Assembly (NCBI GenBank): GCA_003175695.1
Contig: PSRA01000258.1
Coordinates: 1 to 64,000 of the forward strand
Direction: 5' to 3'
Source of the DNA: Bacteroidota bacterium
GTDB taxonomy: Bacteria > Bacteroidota > Bacteroidia > Chitinophagales > Chitinophagaceae
DNA length: 64,000 nt
The notes beneath the pieces were generated by a model. That model was not told the origin of the DNA and searched no databases. It saw only the letters and a list, made by a program, of their open reading frames with translations. Position 1 is the first letter of the stretch. Each line of letters starts with the position of its first letter. Below, in pieces: positions 35,119 through 44,273 of the stretch. The position numbers and the translations under genes were made by a program.

Positions 35119-36369
35119 GTGTCATGTACCAACCATATCCGGTTTTTGTCATCATTCAGACTGTCCTCATCAGCCAGGTTTATTGGTGTGTGCAACCTAC
35201 TCGCCGCACTCTTAGTTTTCTACGCCACGACTGCGCGGGCAGAAATTAAAACCCCGCCGTCCCGACTGCTCAGCGTCATTCCATTCCGAGTACTTAGTGG
35301 GGGCATAATCGTTATCAAATCAAAAGTTGGCGACTTTCCTGATTCGCTGAATTTCATTTTTGACACGGGAAGTGATGGCATCTCCCTTGATTCAACCACT
35401 TGCGAAAGATTGCATATTTCCACACAGTTGTCCGATCGAAAAATACGTAGTATCTCGGGCATAAGCCTTGTAAGGTTCGTTCCCAATACAGTCTTGCGCA
35501 TGCCTGATCTCAATATCGACAGCCTTAATTTTTATGTGAATGATTTTAGCATACTCACGAGTGTGTATGGAGAAAATATCGACGGCATTATTGGGTATAG
35601 TTTTTTTAGCAAGTTCATTGTTAAGATTGACTATGACAGCTTAAAAATTTATGTGTATTCGAGAGGTTCAATAAAATATCCCAAAGGGGGCTATCTCACG
35701 CACCCGTTCATCGTGAACCTTCCTGTTGAATCGGCAAAAGTGAAGGAAAATGCGGATATCACGGCCAGGTTCTATTTCGATACAGGGGCGGGCCTATGTT
35801 TATTACTGTCTAATGATTTTATTAGCGACAGTGCACTGTTTAACATTAAGAAAAAGAAACCCGTAGAGACCCTCGCGCTTGGAGTGGGAGGGAAAAAGAG
35901 CTTACGGCAAACGACAGTCAAGGATTTTAAGTTCGGCCCATTTCATTTTCGAAACGTACCTGCTTATATTTTTGACGATGAGTACAACATCACGTCATAC
36001 CCTTCACTAGCCGGTCTTATCGGAAACGATTTGCTGGATAGATTCAATGTGATATTGAATTATGGACGCAGAGAAATTTATATGACACCCAATTCTCATT
36101 ACCGTGATCTTTTTGATTATTCATACACAGGCCTTGGCATTTATTGGATTGGTGGCGACGTACGTGTATCTGACGTAATAAAAGATTCACCGGCTGAAAA
36201 GGCTGGTTTTAAAACAGACGACATCATAATTGGTGTTGCTAATAATTTTTCCGGAAATATCCAGGATTACAAGAATCTTCTTCAAAGAACCGGCGAAAAA
36301 ATAAAAGTCGTTGTCAGGCGGGAGAATAAGTTGCTTGAGTTTAAGCTGAAGGTGAATAGTATTTTTTGA
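35119..36369 (+). CDS. Periplasmic retropepsin-like aspartyl protease with PDZ domain
   Basis: 416 residues. The start must be the GTG at 35119: a TAA lies at 35107 in frame and no ATG occurs until the protease domain. After a signal or anchor segment ending TTARA come two copies of the aspartyl motif, FIFDTGSDGISL (Asp82) and ARFYFDTGAGLCLLL (Asp221), as in single-chain retropepsin-like bacterial proteases. A C-terminal PDZ domain (about residues 330-416, DSPAEKAGFKTDDIIIGV) probably reads protein tails. Likely role: periplasmic cleavage of misfolded or signal proteins. It is transcribed away from the TonB receptor across the paired dyad operator. Confidence 0.88.
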   Translation: MSCTNHIRFLSSFRLSSSARFIGVCNLLAALLVFYATTARAEIKTPPSRLLSVIPFRVLSGGIIVIKSKVGDFPDSLNFIFDTGSDGISLDSTTCERLHISTQLSDRKIRSISGISLVRFVPNTVLRMPDLNIDSLNFYVNDFSILTSVYGENIDGIIGYSFFSKFIVKIDYDSLKIYVYSRGSIKYPKGGYLTHPFIVNLPVESAKVKENADITARFYFDTGAGLCLLLSNDFISDSALFNIKKKKPVETLALGVGGKKSLRQTTVKDFKFGPFHFRNVPAYIFDDEYNITSYPSLAGLIGNDLLDRFNVILNYGRREIYMTPNSHYRDLFDYSYTGLGIYWIGGDVRVSDVIKDSPAEKAGFKTDDIIIGVANNFSGNIQDYKNLLQRTGEKIKVVVRRENKLLEFKLKVNSIF

Positions 36370-36484
36370 AACGCGCTTCGCGAATTGCAGCCACTGCTCG
36401 TCTGAGATTTTGTTTAAACACTTAGAAAGGGAGATGGTACGAAGGCGCCCAGATTATAAGTGTAGCACAATAGTGCGATTAATT

Positions 36485-37028
36485 TTAATACTTGGGAGGG
36501 GATTTTTCCATATTCCTGGAAAGAGGAAAATTCGGATAGCGGTCAGTGCTCGACAAACTGCATTTGGATAATTCTTTTTTGCCGGCTTCTTCACTGATTA
36601 CTTTCAGCTTAGTCCTGGCATATAACCATCCCATTTTGGCGTCCTCTTCTATATGATATACTTTTCCTGAATGAAGCCATAGATTAAGATGAAACTCGTT
36701 TTCAGCCCGGGATGAAAAATTATGATCACCGGCATCCAGAATCGTATAAAGAAACGCTTTAGTAGGTAGCCAGCCAACCTGGAAACTGTCCACGTTCTAT
36801 TCGCATAGGGAGGCAAATCCATAGATGCTCGGTCTGAGAAATACACCACGGTTTTCCCGGAATCCGGAATAATATTCTTCACATCCTTGTAATTTGTCCT
36901 GGTTGCCTCTTGTAAATCTGGAATCTCGTAGGTGCTGTCGTTACCCCTGAAGGTGGCGTGGCTTTTTGTGCGATTAGGCTGGTGCAGCAAATAGTCTGGC
37001 TTAAAACCAAAAGGGTTCTAACGGTCAT
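36485..37028 (-). pseudogene. DUF2846-type secreted protein gene with frameshifts
   Basis: Parts of one protein lie in three frames. A start at 37028 reads MTVRTLLVLSQTICCTSLIA, a signal peptide. The next part, in a second frame, includes EIPDLQEATRTNYKDV and KTVVYFSDRASMDLPPYANR. The third frame, ending at 36485, has VGWLPTKAFLYTILDAGDHNF, HLNLWLHSGKVYHIEEDA and MGWLYARTKLKVISEEAG, the core of the DUF2846 lipoprotein-like family. Two single-base shifts are needed, near the signal peptide junction and near 36790. The gene is therefore inactive as read. Confidence 0.6.
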
Positions 37029-37117
37029 GGTCTTGGTAGGGGCTTAAGGGTGCGATCAAATATAATTTGCGTCTTTACAATTCCAATAGGCTGCTTCTTG
37101 GAATTTCTCTGATGGAC

Positions 37118-37207
37118 TTTTTTTAACCTCACAAAGCAAGCAGAGGACACAAAGAATCGAGGCAACCAAATTTTGTGAGTGTCTCCGTGCTTCTTTGAGG
37201 TAAAAAG
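37118..37207. repeat. Imperfect palindromic intergenic repeat
   Basis: The left arm begins TTTTTTAACCTCACAAAGC and the right arm, read in reverse complement, begins TTTTTACCTCAAAGAAGC. Both continue with a GAGxACAC-like stretch. The CACAAAG/CTTTG core recurs in the repeats at 51889, 53488 and 57481 and in the half-element at 50604. It lies in the upstream region of the ABC-type permease gene. Confidence 0.5.
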
Positions 37208-37300
37208 AAAACTTAAAAGTGGAGCTCGCTCGATATCGTAAACGAAAATTATTTAATTTGGAAGATATCGACTGACCTGAGCTTACCAAAAGAAACTTCT

Positions 37301-39751
37301 ATGATAAAAAATTATCTTAAAACCGCCGTTCGCAATCTGTGGAAGCATAAATCATTTTCTTTCATAAACATTATCGGCTTAACCATTGGCCTAACAAGTT
37401 TCATCCTGATTGCATTGTTTATTTTTGATGAACTTACGTTTGACCGGCTCCATAGGAACGCGGATAATATTTACCGGATAGTTGAAAGCAAGACATCTGC
37501 TGAGGGTAAAACTACCAGGAGATCCGGCACAGGATTTCAGGTTTCTGCCAGGGCAAAGGCTGCTTTTCCTGAAATTCAGGACGTGGCTCGTATTTCGACA
37601 TATTGGCGTGCCGACATTACAACCGCAGATGATAGAGCAAATGTTTTCCACGAGTATTTTATTGCTGCCAATCCCGGCTTCCTGAACATTTTCAGCTTCC
37701 CCTTGATATATGGCGACCGAAGCAGTGCATTAACGGAGCCGAAGTCGGTTGTTCTTACAGAAGAATCAGCAAGGAAGTTTTTTGGGACTTCCAACGCAGT
37801 TGGAAAATTATTACTCTTCGACAATGACTCTGTTCCATATAAGGTAACGGGAGTTTTGAAAAACTTCCCTGCTAATTCGAGCATTTCTTTTAATCTGCTC
37901 GTGTCGGAATCTTCTATTCTGAACAACTCAAATGCGAAAGAATTTATTGCCAACGACTGGAGCTCAGGTGCATTCTCCACTTATCTCTTACTTAAAGAAA
38001 ACGCTGACGTTCCTGCTCTGGATGACAAATTGGATAATCTTATTGCTGCAAATCACAATGCAGAACCTGGCGTTAAAACCAGTGTTCAATTACAGGCTTT
38101 GAAAAATGTGCATTTTTATTCGAACGACATTGAAGGTAATTCCGGTAAGAAGGGAAATATTTCCTACGTATATGTTTTCCTCATCGTTGCCTGCTTCATA
38201 ATTTTTATTGCTTGCATCAATTACATGAACCTTTCTACCGCCCGATTTACGAACAGGGGAAAGGAAATCGCTGTACGCAAAGTTGCCGGCGCATCGAGGT
38301 CGACAATCATCAAGCAATTTCTTGTTGAAGTATTGCTCGTAACTATTCTTTCCGTTCTTCTTTCCATTGCACTTGTAAATTTCCTATTACCGGCATTTAA
38401 CGCATTCACGGAAAAACACCTCACCCTTAACATACACACTGACTACCGGATATGGGCAGGTATTTTTCTGACAATAGCCATCGTTACTTTGTTAGCGGGT
38501 CTTTATCCCGCCTTGTTTCAATCACGTCTCAATCCCTTGTCGTTGTTGAAGACCAAAATTCAATTAGGGCGAGGTAATATTTCTTTAAGGCGCTCGCTGG
38601 TTGTATTCCAGTTTATGATCTCCATCGTTCTTATTGCAGCCACTATCATTATTTACGAGCAAATGCAATTTGTAAATAAGAAAGACATGGGTTTTGATAA
38701 AGATAAACTAGTAGTGATTGATATCAACAGTGGCAAAGTGCGCCGGGCTGCAGCAACAATAAAAGATGAATTTACAAAGATGCCCCAGGTCAGATCGGTT
38801 GCTATGTCGTCGAGAGTTCCCGGCGAATGGAAAACCATTCCCTCTGTAAAGGTAAATGCTGACAAAGGTAACCCGACAAATGGAAAGGACATGTATTTCT
38901 TTGGTGTGGATGGTCAGTTTCTCTCGACCTATAATATTAAGTTATTAAAAGGTAGAAACTTCTTCTCATCAGGCAACGCAGATTCTTCGGCCGTGCTCAT
39001 TAATGAAGCTGCTGCAAAAGAGCTTGGCATAACGGATGTCCTGGGTCAGCCTTTAACGATTCTATCTGCCAAATTCGGTGGCGATACTCGTTCCGAGCTT
39101 GAAAAGCCTTTTACTGTAACAGTTGCAGGCATTGTGAAAGATTTCAATTTTCAGTCCCTGCACGAGCCGCTTGCCCCCATGGTGATCGGATTTGAAAAAA
39201 CCTTCGGTATTAGTTTTGGTTACTTTACTGTGAAACTGACGGGTGCCGATATCGATGCAACACTAAAAAAATTGAATGCTGTTCTGCGAAGTGTAGACCA
39301 GGAACATCTCTTCGAGTATCACTTTTTGGACAAACAATGGGACTTGCTTTATCGGCAAGACAAGATAAGGCAAACCATTTTTCTTGGGCTCTCCCTACTT
39401 GCCATTTTCATTGCGGCATTAGGATTGTTAGGTCTTACCATTTATGCGGCCGAACAACGTGTAAAAGAAATCGGTATACGCAAGGTATTGGGAGCAAGCG
39501 TCAGTGGTATCGTGTTAATGCTTTCAAAAGATTTTTTAAAGCTGGTGCTGATCGCTGCCTTAATTGCAATTCCGGTTGCATGGTTCTTCATGAACAAATG
39601 GCTCGAAGATTTTGCTTACCGGATAAATATCAACTGGGGTGTTTTTGTTTTGTCTACCCTGGCGGCAATTATAATTGCTATGGCAACGATCTGTTTGCAG
39701 GTCGTAAGGGCTGCCATTGCAAATCCTGTAGAAAGCCTCCGCAATGAATAA
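37301..39751 (+). CDS. FtsX/MacB-type ABC transporter permease
   Basis: 816 residues. The layout is typical of Bacteroidota double-FtsX permeases: a first helix (FINIIGLTIGLTSFILIAL), a periplasmic MacB core, then helices at about 285-410 ending RLNPLSLLKTK. A second repeat follows, with its own helix RSLVVFQFMISIVLIAATII, periplasmic domain and final helices ending in the VVRAAIANPVESLRNE block. Such permeases work with an ATPase encoded elsewhere to act on envelope lipoproteins or peptides by a mechanical mechanism; no ATPase gene is next to this one. A small UUCG hairpin spans the stop codon. Confidence 0.88.
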   Translation: MIKNYLKTAVRNLWKHKSFSFINIIGLTIGLTSFILIALFIFDELTFDRLHRNADNIYRIVESKTSAEGKTTRRSGTGFQVSARAKAAFPEIQDVARISTYWRADITTADDRANVFHEYFIAANPGFLNIFSFPLIYGDRSSALTEPKSVVLTEESARKFFGTSNAVGKLLLFDNDSVPYKVTGVLKNFPANSSISFNLLVSESSILNNSNAKEFIANDWSSGAFSTYLLLKENADVPALDDKLDNLIAANHNAEPGVKTSVQLQALKNVHFYSNDIEGNSGKKGNISYVYVFLIVACFIIFIACINYMNLSTARFTNRGKEIAVRKVAGASRSTIIKQFLVEVLLVTILSVLLSIALVNFLLPAFNAFTEKHLTLNIHTDYRIWAGIFLTIAIVTLLAGLYPALFQSRLNPLSLLKTKIQLGRGNISLRRSLVVFQFMISIVLIAATIIIYEQMQFVNKKDMGFDKDKLVVIDINSGKVRRAAATIKDEFTKMPQVRSVAMSSRVPGEWKTIPSVKVNADKGNPTNGKDMYFFGVDGQFLSTYNIKLLKGRNFFSSGNADSSAVLINEAAAKELGITDVLGQPLTILSAKFGGDTRSELEKPFTVTVAGIVKDFNFQSLHEPLAPMVIGFEKTFGISFGYFTVKLTGADIDATLKKLNAVLRSVDQEHLFEYHFLDKQWDLLYRQDKIRQTIFLGLSLLAIFIAALGLLGLTIYAAEQRVKEIGIRKVLGASVSGIVLMLSKDFLKLVLIAALIAIPVAWFFMNKWLEDFAYRININWGVFVLSTLAAIIIAMATICLQVVRAAIANPVESLRNE

Positions 39752-39762
39752 CTTCGGTTATT
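39747..39762 (+). terminator. Stem-loop over the permease stop codon
   Basis: AATAAC and GTTATT pair around a TTCG tetraloop, overlapping the TAA stop at 39749-39751. No T-run follows, so it is more a transcript-stabilising stem-loop than a classical terminator. Confidence 0.35.
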
Positions 39763-40086
39763 AAAAAGCGTTTGAGATCGGGGCGAATGCTGGATTTCGC
39801 GGCATTCGACTTCTTCCAAATTAAATAATTTTCTTTTATGCCGTTATACAAGCTCTACCAGCGAGCATTTATTTTTGACCATATGGGTAAACGGCATTCA
39901 CAAAGTGGAGAAACCTGAAGAAAGAAATTCTTGTTTGATTGATATTTACTTCTATCTTTAAGACGGATGGGGCCGGCTCGGATGAGGCGGCCCGCGCTAC
40001 AGACGAGAAGAACGACCCTGACGATCCTTAAACCCATTTGCATACCATAAATCTCCATGGTACCCCATGGATACCCAGGCTCTGAC
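39763..40086. other. 324-bp intergenic region
   Basis: Between two plus-strand genes. It has a GC-rich stretch near 39965-40010 (GGCCGGCTCGGATGAGGCGG) that differs from the surroundings. I see no gene, RNA or clear repeat in it. Confidence 0.4.
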
Positions 40087-40989
40087 ATGTATTACATACT
40101 TTACGGATTTCTGTACCTTGTTTCACTCCTGCCCATGCGCGTGCTTTATTTGCTTTCGGACTTTATTTATTTGATTTTATATTACGGCTTCGGTTATCGC
40201 AGGATAGTGGTGATGGATAATTTGCGCCATGCTTTCCCTGAAAAACCGGAGGCGGAGCTCGTCCGGATTTCGAAGAAATTTTATCATAATTTCATCGATT
40301 CTTTTGTCGAAGTGATCAAGCTTGTATCTGCCAGCGAGTCCTGGTTGAAAAAACGATTTACTGTAGACGCTCAGGTGTTGGATGAATTATATTCAACCGG
40401 CAAAAGCTGCCAGATGCATTTGGGCCATACTTTCAATTGGGAGTGGGGGCAGATTGCAGTATCGGGTTTGACAAAATACAAGATACTGGTTGTATATATG
40501 CCCATCGGCAATAAGGTTTTCGAAAAATTGTTCTACAAGCTTCGAACGCGCAGCGGCAATTCATTTTTGGCCGCTCCTCGAATGAAGGAAGCCATTATCC
40601 CATTTCTCCCATCTCAATACCTGCTTGGGTTAGTCGCTGACCAGTGTCCAGGTAATATGCAGACCTCTTATTGGATTGATTTCCTCGGTCGCCCGGCGCC
40701 TTTTGCCAGCGGGCCCGAAAAAGGTGCGCGCAACGGGCATCTGCCGGTGGTTTTTGCTACCATTCATAAACTCCGGCGCGGTCATTATCATGGCACGATG
40801 CACCTGGCCTGTATGGATGCAGCAACATTGCCGGAAGGGGAACTAACACAGAAGTACGTACGATACCTGGAATCTGTGATACGTCAACATCCCGATATGT
40901 GGTTGTGGAGTCATCGGAGATGGAAGCATGCATGGAAGGACGAGTATGCATCGATGAAAATCGATGAACCGGGAAGAGCCTCGGCATGA
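40087..40989 (+). CDS. LpxL/HtrB-type lipid A acyltransferase
   Basis: The frame opens 30 bp earlier, but the ATG at 40087 (MYYILYGFLYLVSLLPMRVLYLL, shown as MYYILYGFLYLVSLL) begins with the membrane segment expected in this family, giving 300 residues. The acyltransferase motif HX4E is in LGHTFNWEW (His114, Glu119 from this start), and the family closes with WLWSHRRWKHAW. The enzyme should transfer a secondary acyl chain to a lipid A precursor at the cytosolic face of the inner membrane. It stands alone, as is usual for this gene in Bacteroidota. Confidence 0.9.
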   Translation: MYYILYGFLYLVSLLPMRVLYLLSDFIYLILYYGFGYRRIVVMDNLRHAFPEKPEAELVRISKKFYHNFIDSFVEVIKLVSASESWLKKRFTVDAQVLDELYSTGKSCQMHLGHTFNWEWGQIAVSGLTKYKILVVYMPIGNKVFEKLFYKLRTRSGNSFLAAPRMKEAIIPFLPSQYLLGLVADQCPGNMQTSYWIDFLGRPAPFASGPEKGARNGHLPVVFATIHKLRRGHYHGTMHLACMDAATLPEGELTQKYVRYLESVIRQHPDMWLWSHRRWKHAWKDEYASMKIDEPGRASA

Positions 40990-41688
40990 TTTGATTCGGA
41001 AATATGTAACGAATATCTATTGTATGATTTAACTGCCATTTGATTTGCCCACGTCACATTGTTTTCATTTGCGATTCTTTAATTTTGCAATAGCTACTAA
41101 CTATCATCAATAATTGACAAGTTCCTTCTGGATTTAATCCAGGCCCAGGAGATAAGGGAAGGTCAGTCTTTGAGTCTATCAGCAAGCACTTTAATCAATC
41201 ATTTACAAGAGAGGGTTTCAATTCTGACATGGACATGAGCAGCTATATTTTGGATCATGAACAGACAGATGCCCCGCATCACACGGAATGACGGTTGAGC
41301 CTGGATTCAGATTCATGCATTAGTATCCCCTCGATTATAGTTCAGCACCTTTCTGCATTTTCCTTAGACTCCCAACCAATTGGAATCGACTTTTGTCCAT
41401 TTGATGGCTTGGGATTGAAATATTAAATCCTTTTGAATGATGCGTTGACAGCGACAAAGTAATCTAATTGCAGCCATTGCGTCTTCCGATCTTGAAATTG
41501 TTACACTAGATTTTGAATTGAAATTCATAGATTTAGCCAGGTAAAACGATATGGACCACCTGATCCTGATGTCATGTTTAGAAAGAAAATTATTTGAAAC
41601 GAGTGTCCGGATTTCAAGCCATTCATTGTCTTTAGCTGGGAGATGTTATTATTTGTATTCAAAATCACCTGATATGGTCGGCCAAATT
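40990..41688. other. 699-bp intergenic region
   Basis: The longest unexplained stretch. It holds a possible -7 box TAATTTTG at 41080-41087. A frame from 41551 reaches the next gene, but its first 46 residues lack any pattern and the real start is inside it. No RNA gene or repeat was recognised. Confidence 0.4.
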
Positions 41689-42471
41689 ATGATTGCAAAA
41701 AACGGCAGAAGTTTGTTAGTAGCCATCTGCATCACTTTTATTTCTTTGCAGAATTTTGCTCAGGAGTCAGCAGGCTGGCAACTTGAACAAATGCCCGACA
41801 GTCTTGAATTTCAATACGCGTTAAGTTCGCTCCCGCCGCATCTTAGGGAAAATGCAACGGTATATTTGCTTGATCCGAAAAAGGGCTATTATGTAGCACG
41901 CAAAGGGACGAACGGCTTCTGTGCTTATGTAAATCGTACTGAATGGGAAAGAGGCGAATTTGTGCAGGATATTTATGCGCCGCTCGGATTTGATTCATTA
42001 GGTTCAAAAACACTTTTGCCAATATTTCTTGAAGTTGGCAACATGAGGGCTTCAGGAAAATACAGTCCTCAGCAGTTACAGGATATTGTTGTACAACGAG
42101 TGAAAGACGGGACTTATAAGGCACCGCCAAGAGCCGGCATTTGCTACATGTTGTCGCCTTTGTTTCGCACCCGAACCGACCAGGGAATCGTGAGTATTGT
42201 AATGCCTCATTACATGATTTATGCCCCGTTTACTGAGGACTCAGATATCGGCGGTGGCTGGGTAACCGGCGGCCATCAGCCTTTTGTTGCCAGCACTGGT
42301 CCGGTTTTAGACAAGGCACATTCTATTTTTAATTATATAATTATCGCGGCAGGCGAAACTGAAAAGGCAAAGATTATAGAAGAAAATAAGGATTTACTGG
42401 AAAAACTTGGCGCATATAAATCCTTTTTGAAAGCTGAAACAAGTACTGCGGAACATCATCATAATAATTGA
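41689..42471 (+). CDS. Secreted protein of unknown function, paralogue of the 512-1306 gene
   Basis: The frame opens at 41551, but the ATG at 41689 (MIAKNGRSLLVAICITF) gives a signal peptide ending NFAQ and a 260-residue protein, close in length to the paralogue. The mature part shares ATVYLLDPKKGYYVARKGTNG (short block), VNRTEWERGEFVQDIY, MRASGKYSP, CYMLSPLFRT and VMPHYM with the 512-1306 protein, then ends in EHHHNN. Conservation is spread evenly, so both copies are probably under selection. The two genes are 40 kb apart with no shared neighbours, which speaks for a distant duplication or for gain of one copy. Function unknown. Confidence 0.8.
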   Translation: MIAKNGRSLLVAICITFISLQNFAQESAGWQLEQMPDSLEFQYALSSLPPHLRENATVYLLDPKKGYYVARKGTNGFCAYVNRTEWERGEFVQDIYAPLGFDSLGSKTLLPIFLEVGNMRASGKYSPQQLQDIVVQRVKDGTYKAPPRAGICYMLSPLFRTRTDQGIVSIVMPHYMIYAPFTEDSDIGGGWVTGGHQPFVASTGPVLDKAHSIFNYIIIAAGETEKAKIIEENKDLLEKLGAYKSFLKAETSTAEHHHNN

Positions 42472-42805
42472 CCCATCTTTAGAAGGTAAAGGCTGGAAAT
42501 TTTAAATCCGTTCCTGGAAGGTTAAATCTTCTCCTTCATGTTTTTTCCTTCTACGTCCACCCTCAGGCTGTCATTCTGAGTGCAGCATCTCAGTAAAGAT
42601 GATGCATAACTGTATATTCTTTCTCATAAGGCTCCTGTTTCAAAGAAGCTATTCATAAATTATAATCGCATGCTCTTTTCGATTAATTCGTTTAGGCATT
42701 TCCGATCGAGCATTCGTCCGAAAGAGGTGATTGCGGGCCAGCGGTTCTAATAACAATAAGAATATTTATTTTTGGACACGCTTTGACGAAACTTCGGGGT
42801 CCTAT
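42472..42805. other. 334-bp intergenic region with a TGTCATTCTGAGTG repeat
   Basis: The repeat core TGTCATTCTGAGTG lies near 42569-42582 and is repeated exactly, in reverse complement, near 54314. The frame open from TTG at 42731 joins the ThrE gene but lacks family sequence before 42806. Confidence 0.5.
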
Positions 42806-43591
42806 ATGGAAGAAAGAGACGCAATAGAAGAAACCAACAATAGTGCATTCGGACCGTTGCTATTAGATGTCGGCATTTCCCTGCTAAAGGCTGGAGCAAG
42901 CGCTAGTCGGATAAAAATTGTATTGTCAAGGTTGGCGGAAGTGTATCATTACGTACCTCACATCACCATTGGATCAAGCGTCATATCGCTTGTTTTAGAC
43001 GATAGTGACGGCAATATGATGTTCAATCGTAGTCGCAGCACGCCCGTGCACGGAATTGATTTTAATGTAATTTCAACTATCAGCAGGTTAAGTATTGCGG
43101 CGGAAGAAAAAAAAATGACCCTTCAGGAATTGGAGAAGGAGCTAATTAAATCTCAGTCACCCCAGCGATATCCCCGCATCATCACACTTTGTTTTGTAGG
43201 TCTCGCCGGTGCAGCCTTCTGTTATACTTTTGGAGGTAGTTATACTGAAATGTTGATCACCTTTGGCGCAACCTTTTGTGGACTATTTGTCAAGCAGCAA
43301 TTGACAAAATCAAATTTCAACTCTTATCTCTGCACTTATGTGGCAGCAACAACAGCTTCATTTTTTGTTGGCCTTTTTCACGCCACGGGATTGGTCGTTT
43401 CACCTATAGATGCGTTCTCAGCATGCGTTCTTTTCCTGATTCCGGGCGTCTTGTTAATTAATTCTTTCATCGATCTCATTGACGGAAATACTATAAATGG
43501 AATAGTGAGGCTTGTCAATGCTTTGATACATATACTTGCGATCGCAATAGGTTTATTCACAACAATTGGCATTTTAAACTTGAAAGGCTAA
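42806..43591 (+). CDS. ThrE-like threonine/serine exporter, N-terminal subunit
   Basis: 261 residues from the ATG at 42806 (MEERDAIEETN); the longer frame from TTG at 42731 is rejected. The protein has the cytosolic ThrE/YjjP (DUF1212) domain with LLLDVGISLLKAGASASRI and a conserved HGIDFNVISTISRL stretch. Five or more helices follow (PRIITLCFVGLAGAAFCYTF, ASFFVGLFHATGLVV, ACVLFLIPGVLLINSFIDL). In ThrE the two halves are one chain; here they are split. Its stop codon shares one base with the start of the next gene, so the subunits are coupled. Likely role: export of small amino acids at the inner membrane. Confidence 0.85.
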   Translation: MEERDAIEETNNSAFGPLLLDVGISLLKAGASASRIKIVLSRLAEVYHYVPHITIGSSVISLVLDDSDGNMMFNRSRSTPVHGIDFNVISTISRLSIAAEEKKMTLQELEKELIKSQSPQRYPRIITLCFVGLAGAAFCYTFGGSYTEMLITFGATFCGLFVKQQLTKSNFNSYLCTYVAATTASFFVGLFHATGLVVSPIDAFSACVLFLIPGVLLINSFIDLIDGNTINGIVRLVNALIHILAIAIGLFTTIGILNLKG

Positions 43592-44067
43592 TGGCGGAAT
43601 GGATAAATATTTTGTTTAAGGCTTTTTTCTGCGGCTGTGCTGCCCTCGGGTTTGCCATACTTTTCAATGTGCAAAGAAAAAATCTCGCCATTGTGTGGAT
43701 TGGTGGCGTTATTGTGGGCCTGGTAAAATTCAGCGTGCTACAATATTTTTCAGCTTCTATCATATTTGCTTCATTTTTGGCATCTCTGACACTCGGCATC
43801 TATAGTTTAATCACTGCACAAAGACGCCAGGAACCTCTAATTATCTTTGCTATACCGTCAGTCATCCCTCTTGTTCCGGGAGTGTTTGCATACCGAACTA
43901 TGTTTGGACTGATAGAACTTACCAGAAGCGTGGGCCCCGACTTTTCCCGCACACTTTCGGAAACAGTACACAATAGCGTATTGACACTTTTTATAGTGAT
44001 GGCATTCTCCATCGGAATAGTCATCCCCTACCTGATCGGAAAAGATCTTCTAAATAAAGCCACTTAG
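43591..44067 (+). CDS. ThrE-like exporter, C-terminal subunit (DUF3815-type)
   Basis: 158 residues with four or five helices (FFCGCAALGFAILFNVQRKN, WIGGVIVGLVKFSVLQYF, FASFLASLTLGIYSLI, IVMAFSIGIVIPYLIG) and a conserved IFAIPSVIPLVPGVFAYRTMFG loop (shown as IPSVIPLVPGVFAYRT). This is the second half of the ThrE family, which pairs with the preceding subunit. The stop of that gene and this start share one base (TAATG), showing translational coupling. No regulator is next to the pair. Confidence 0.85.
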   Translation: MAEWINILFKAFFCGCAALGFAILFNVQRKNLAIVWIGGVIVGLVKFSVLQYFSASIIFASFLASLTLGIYSLITAQRRQEPLIIFAIPSVIPLVPGVFAYRTMFGLIELTRSVGPDFSRTLSETVHNSVLTLFIVMAFSIGIVIPYLIGKDLLNKAT

Positions 44068-44273
44068 AGAAATCTGTTGACCGATAAAGTATTTTTGTAC
44101 TCCGGGCCCACTGACACTTTAGACTTTGCTCTACTTTATTGCAACAGCCACAAATTTCCACTTTCAATATTGCCATTCGATATTGTCAAAGATCTTCATG
44201 AGTCTAAAGGTCCTTTGTAACCTTTGTCAGCAATTCTTTTTCTTTGAAAACTAATACGTAATTTCAAAATTAC

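Noticed and set aside
41041-41087. A TAATTTTG -7 box with ATTG 18 bp upstream in the 699-bp gap before the 41689 gene, considered as a promoter.
   Set aside because: It lies 600 bp from the only downstream gene and the -33 match is poor, so it was not listed.
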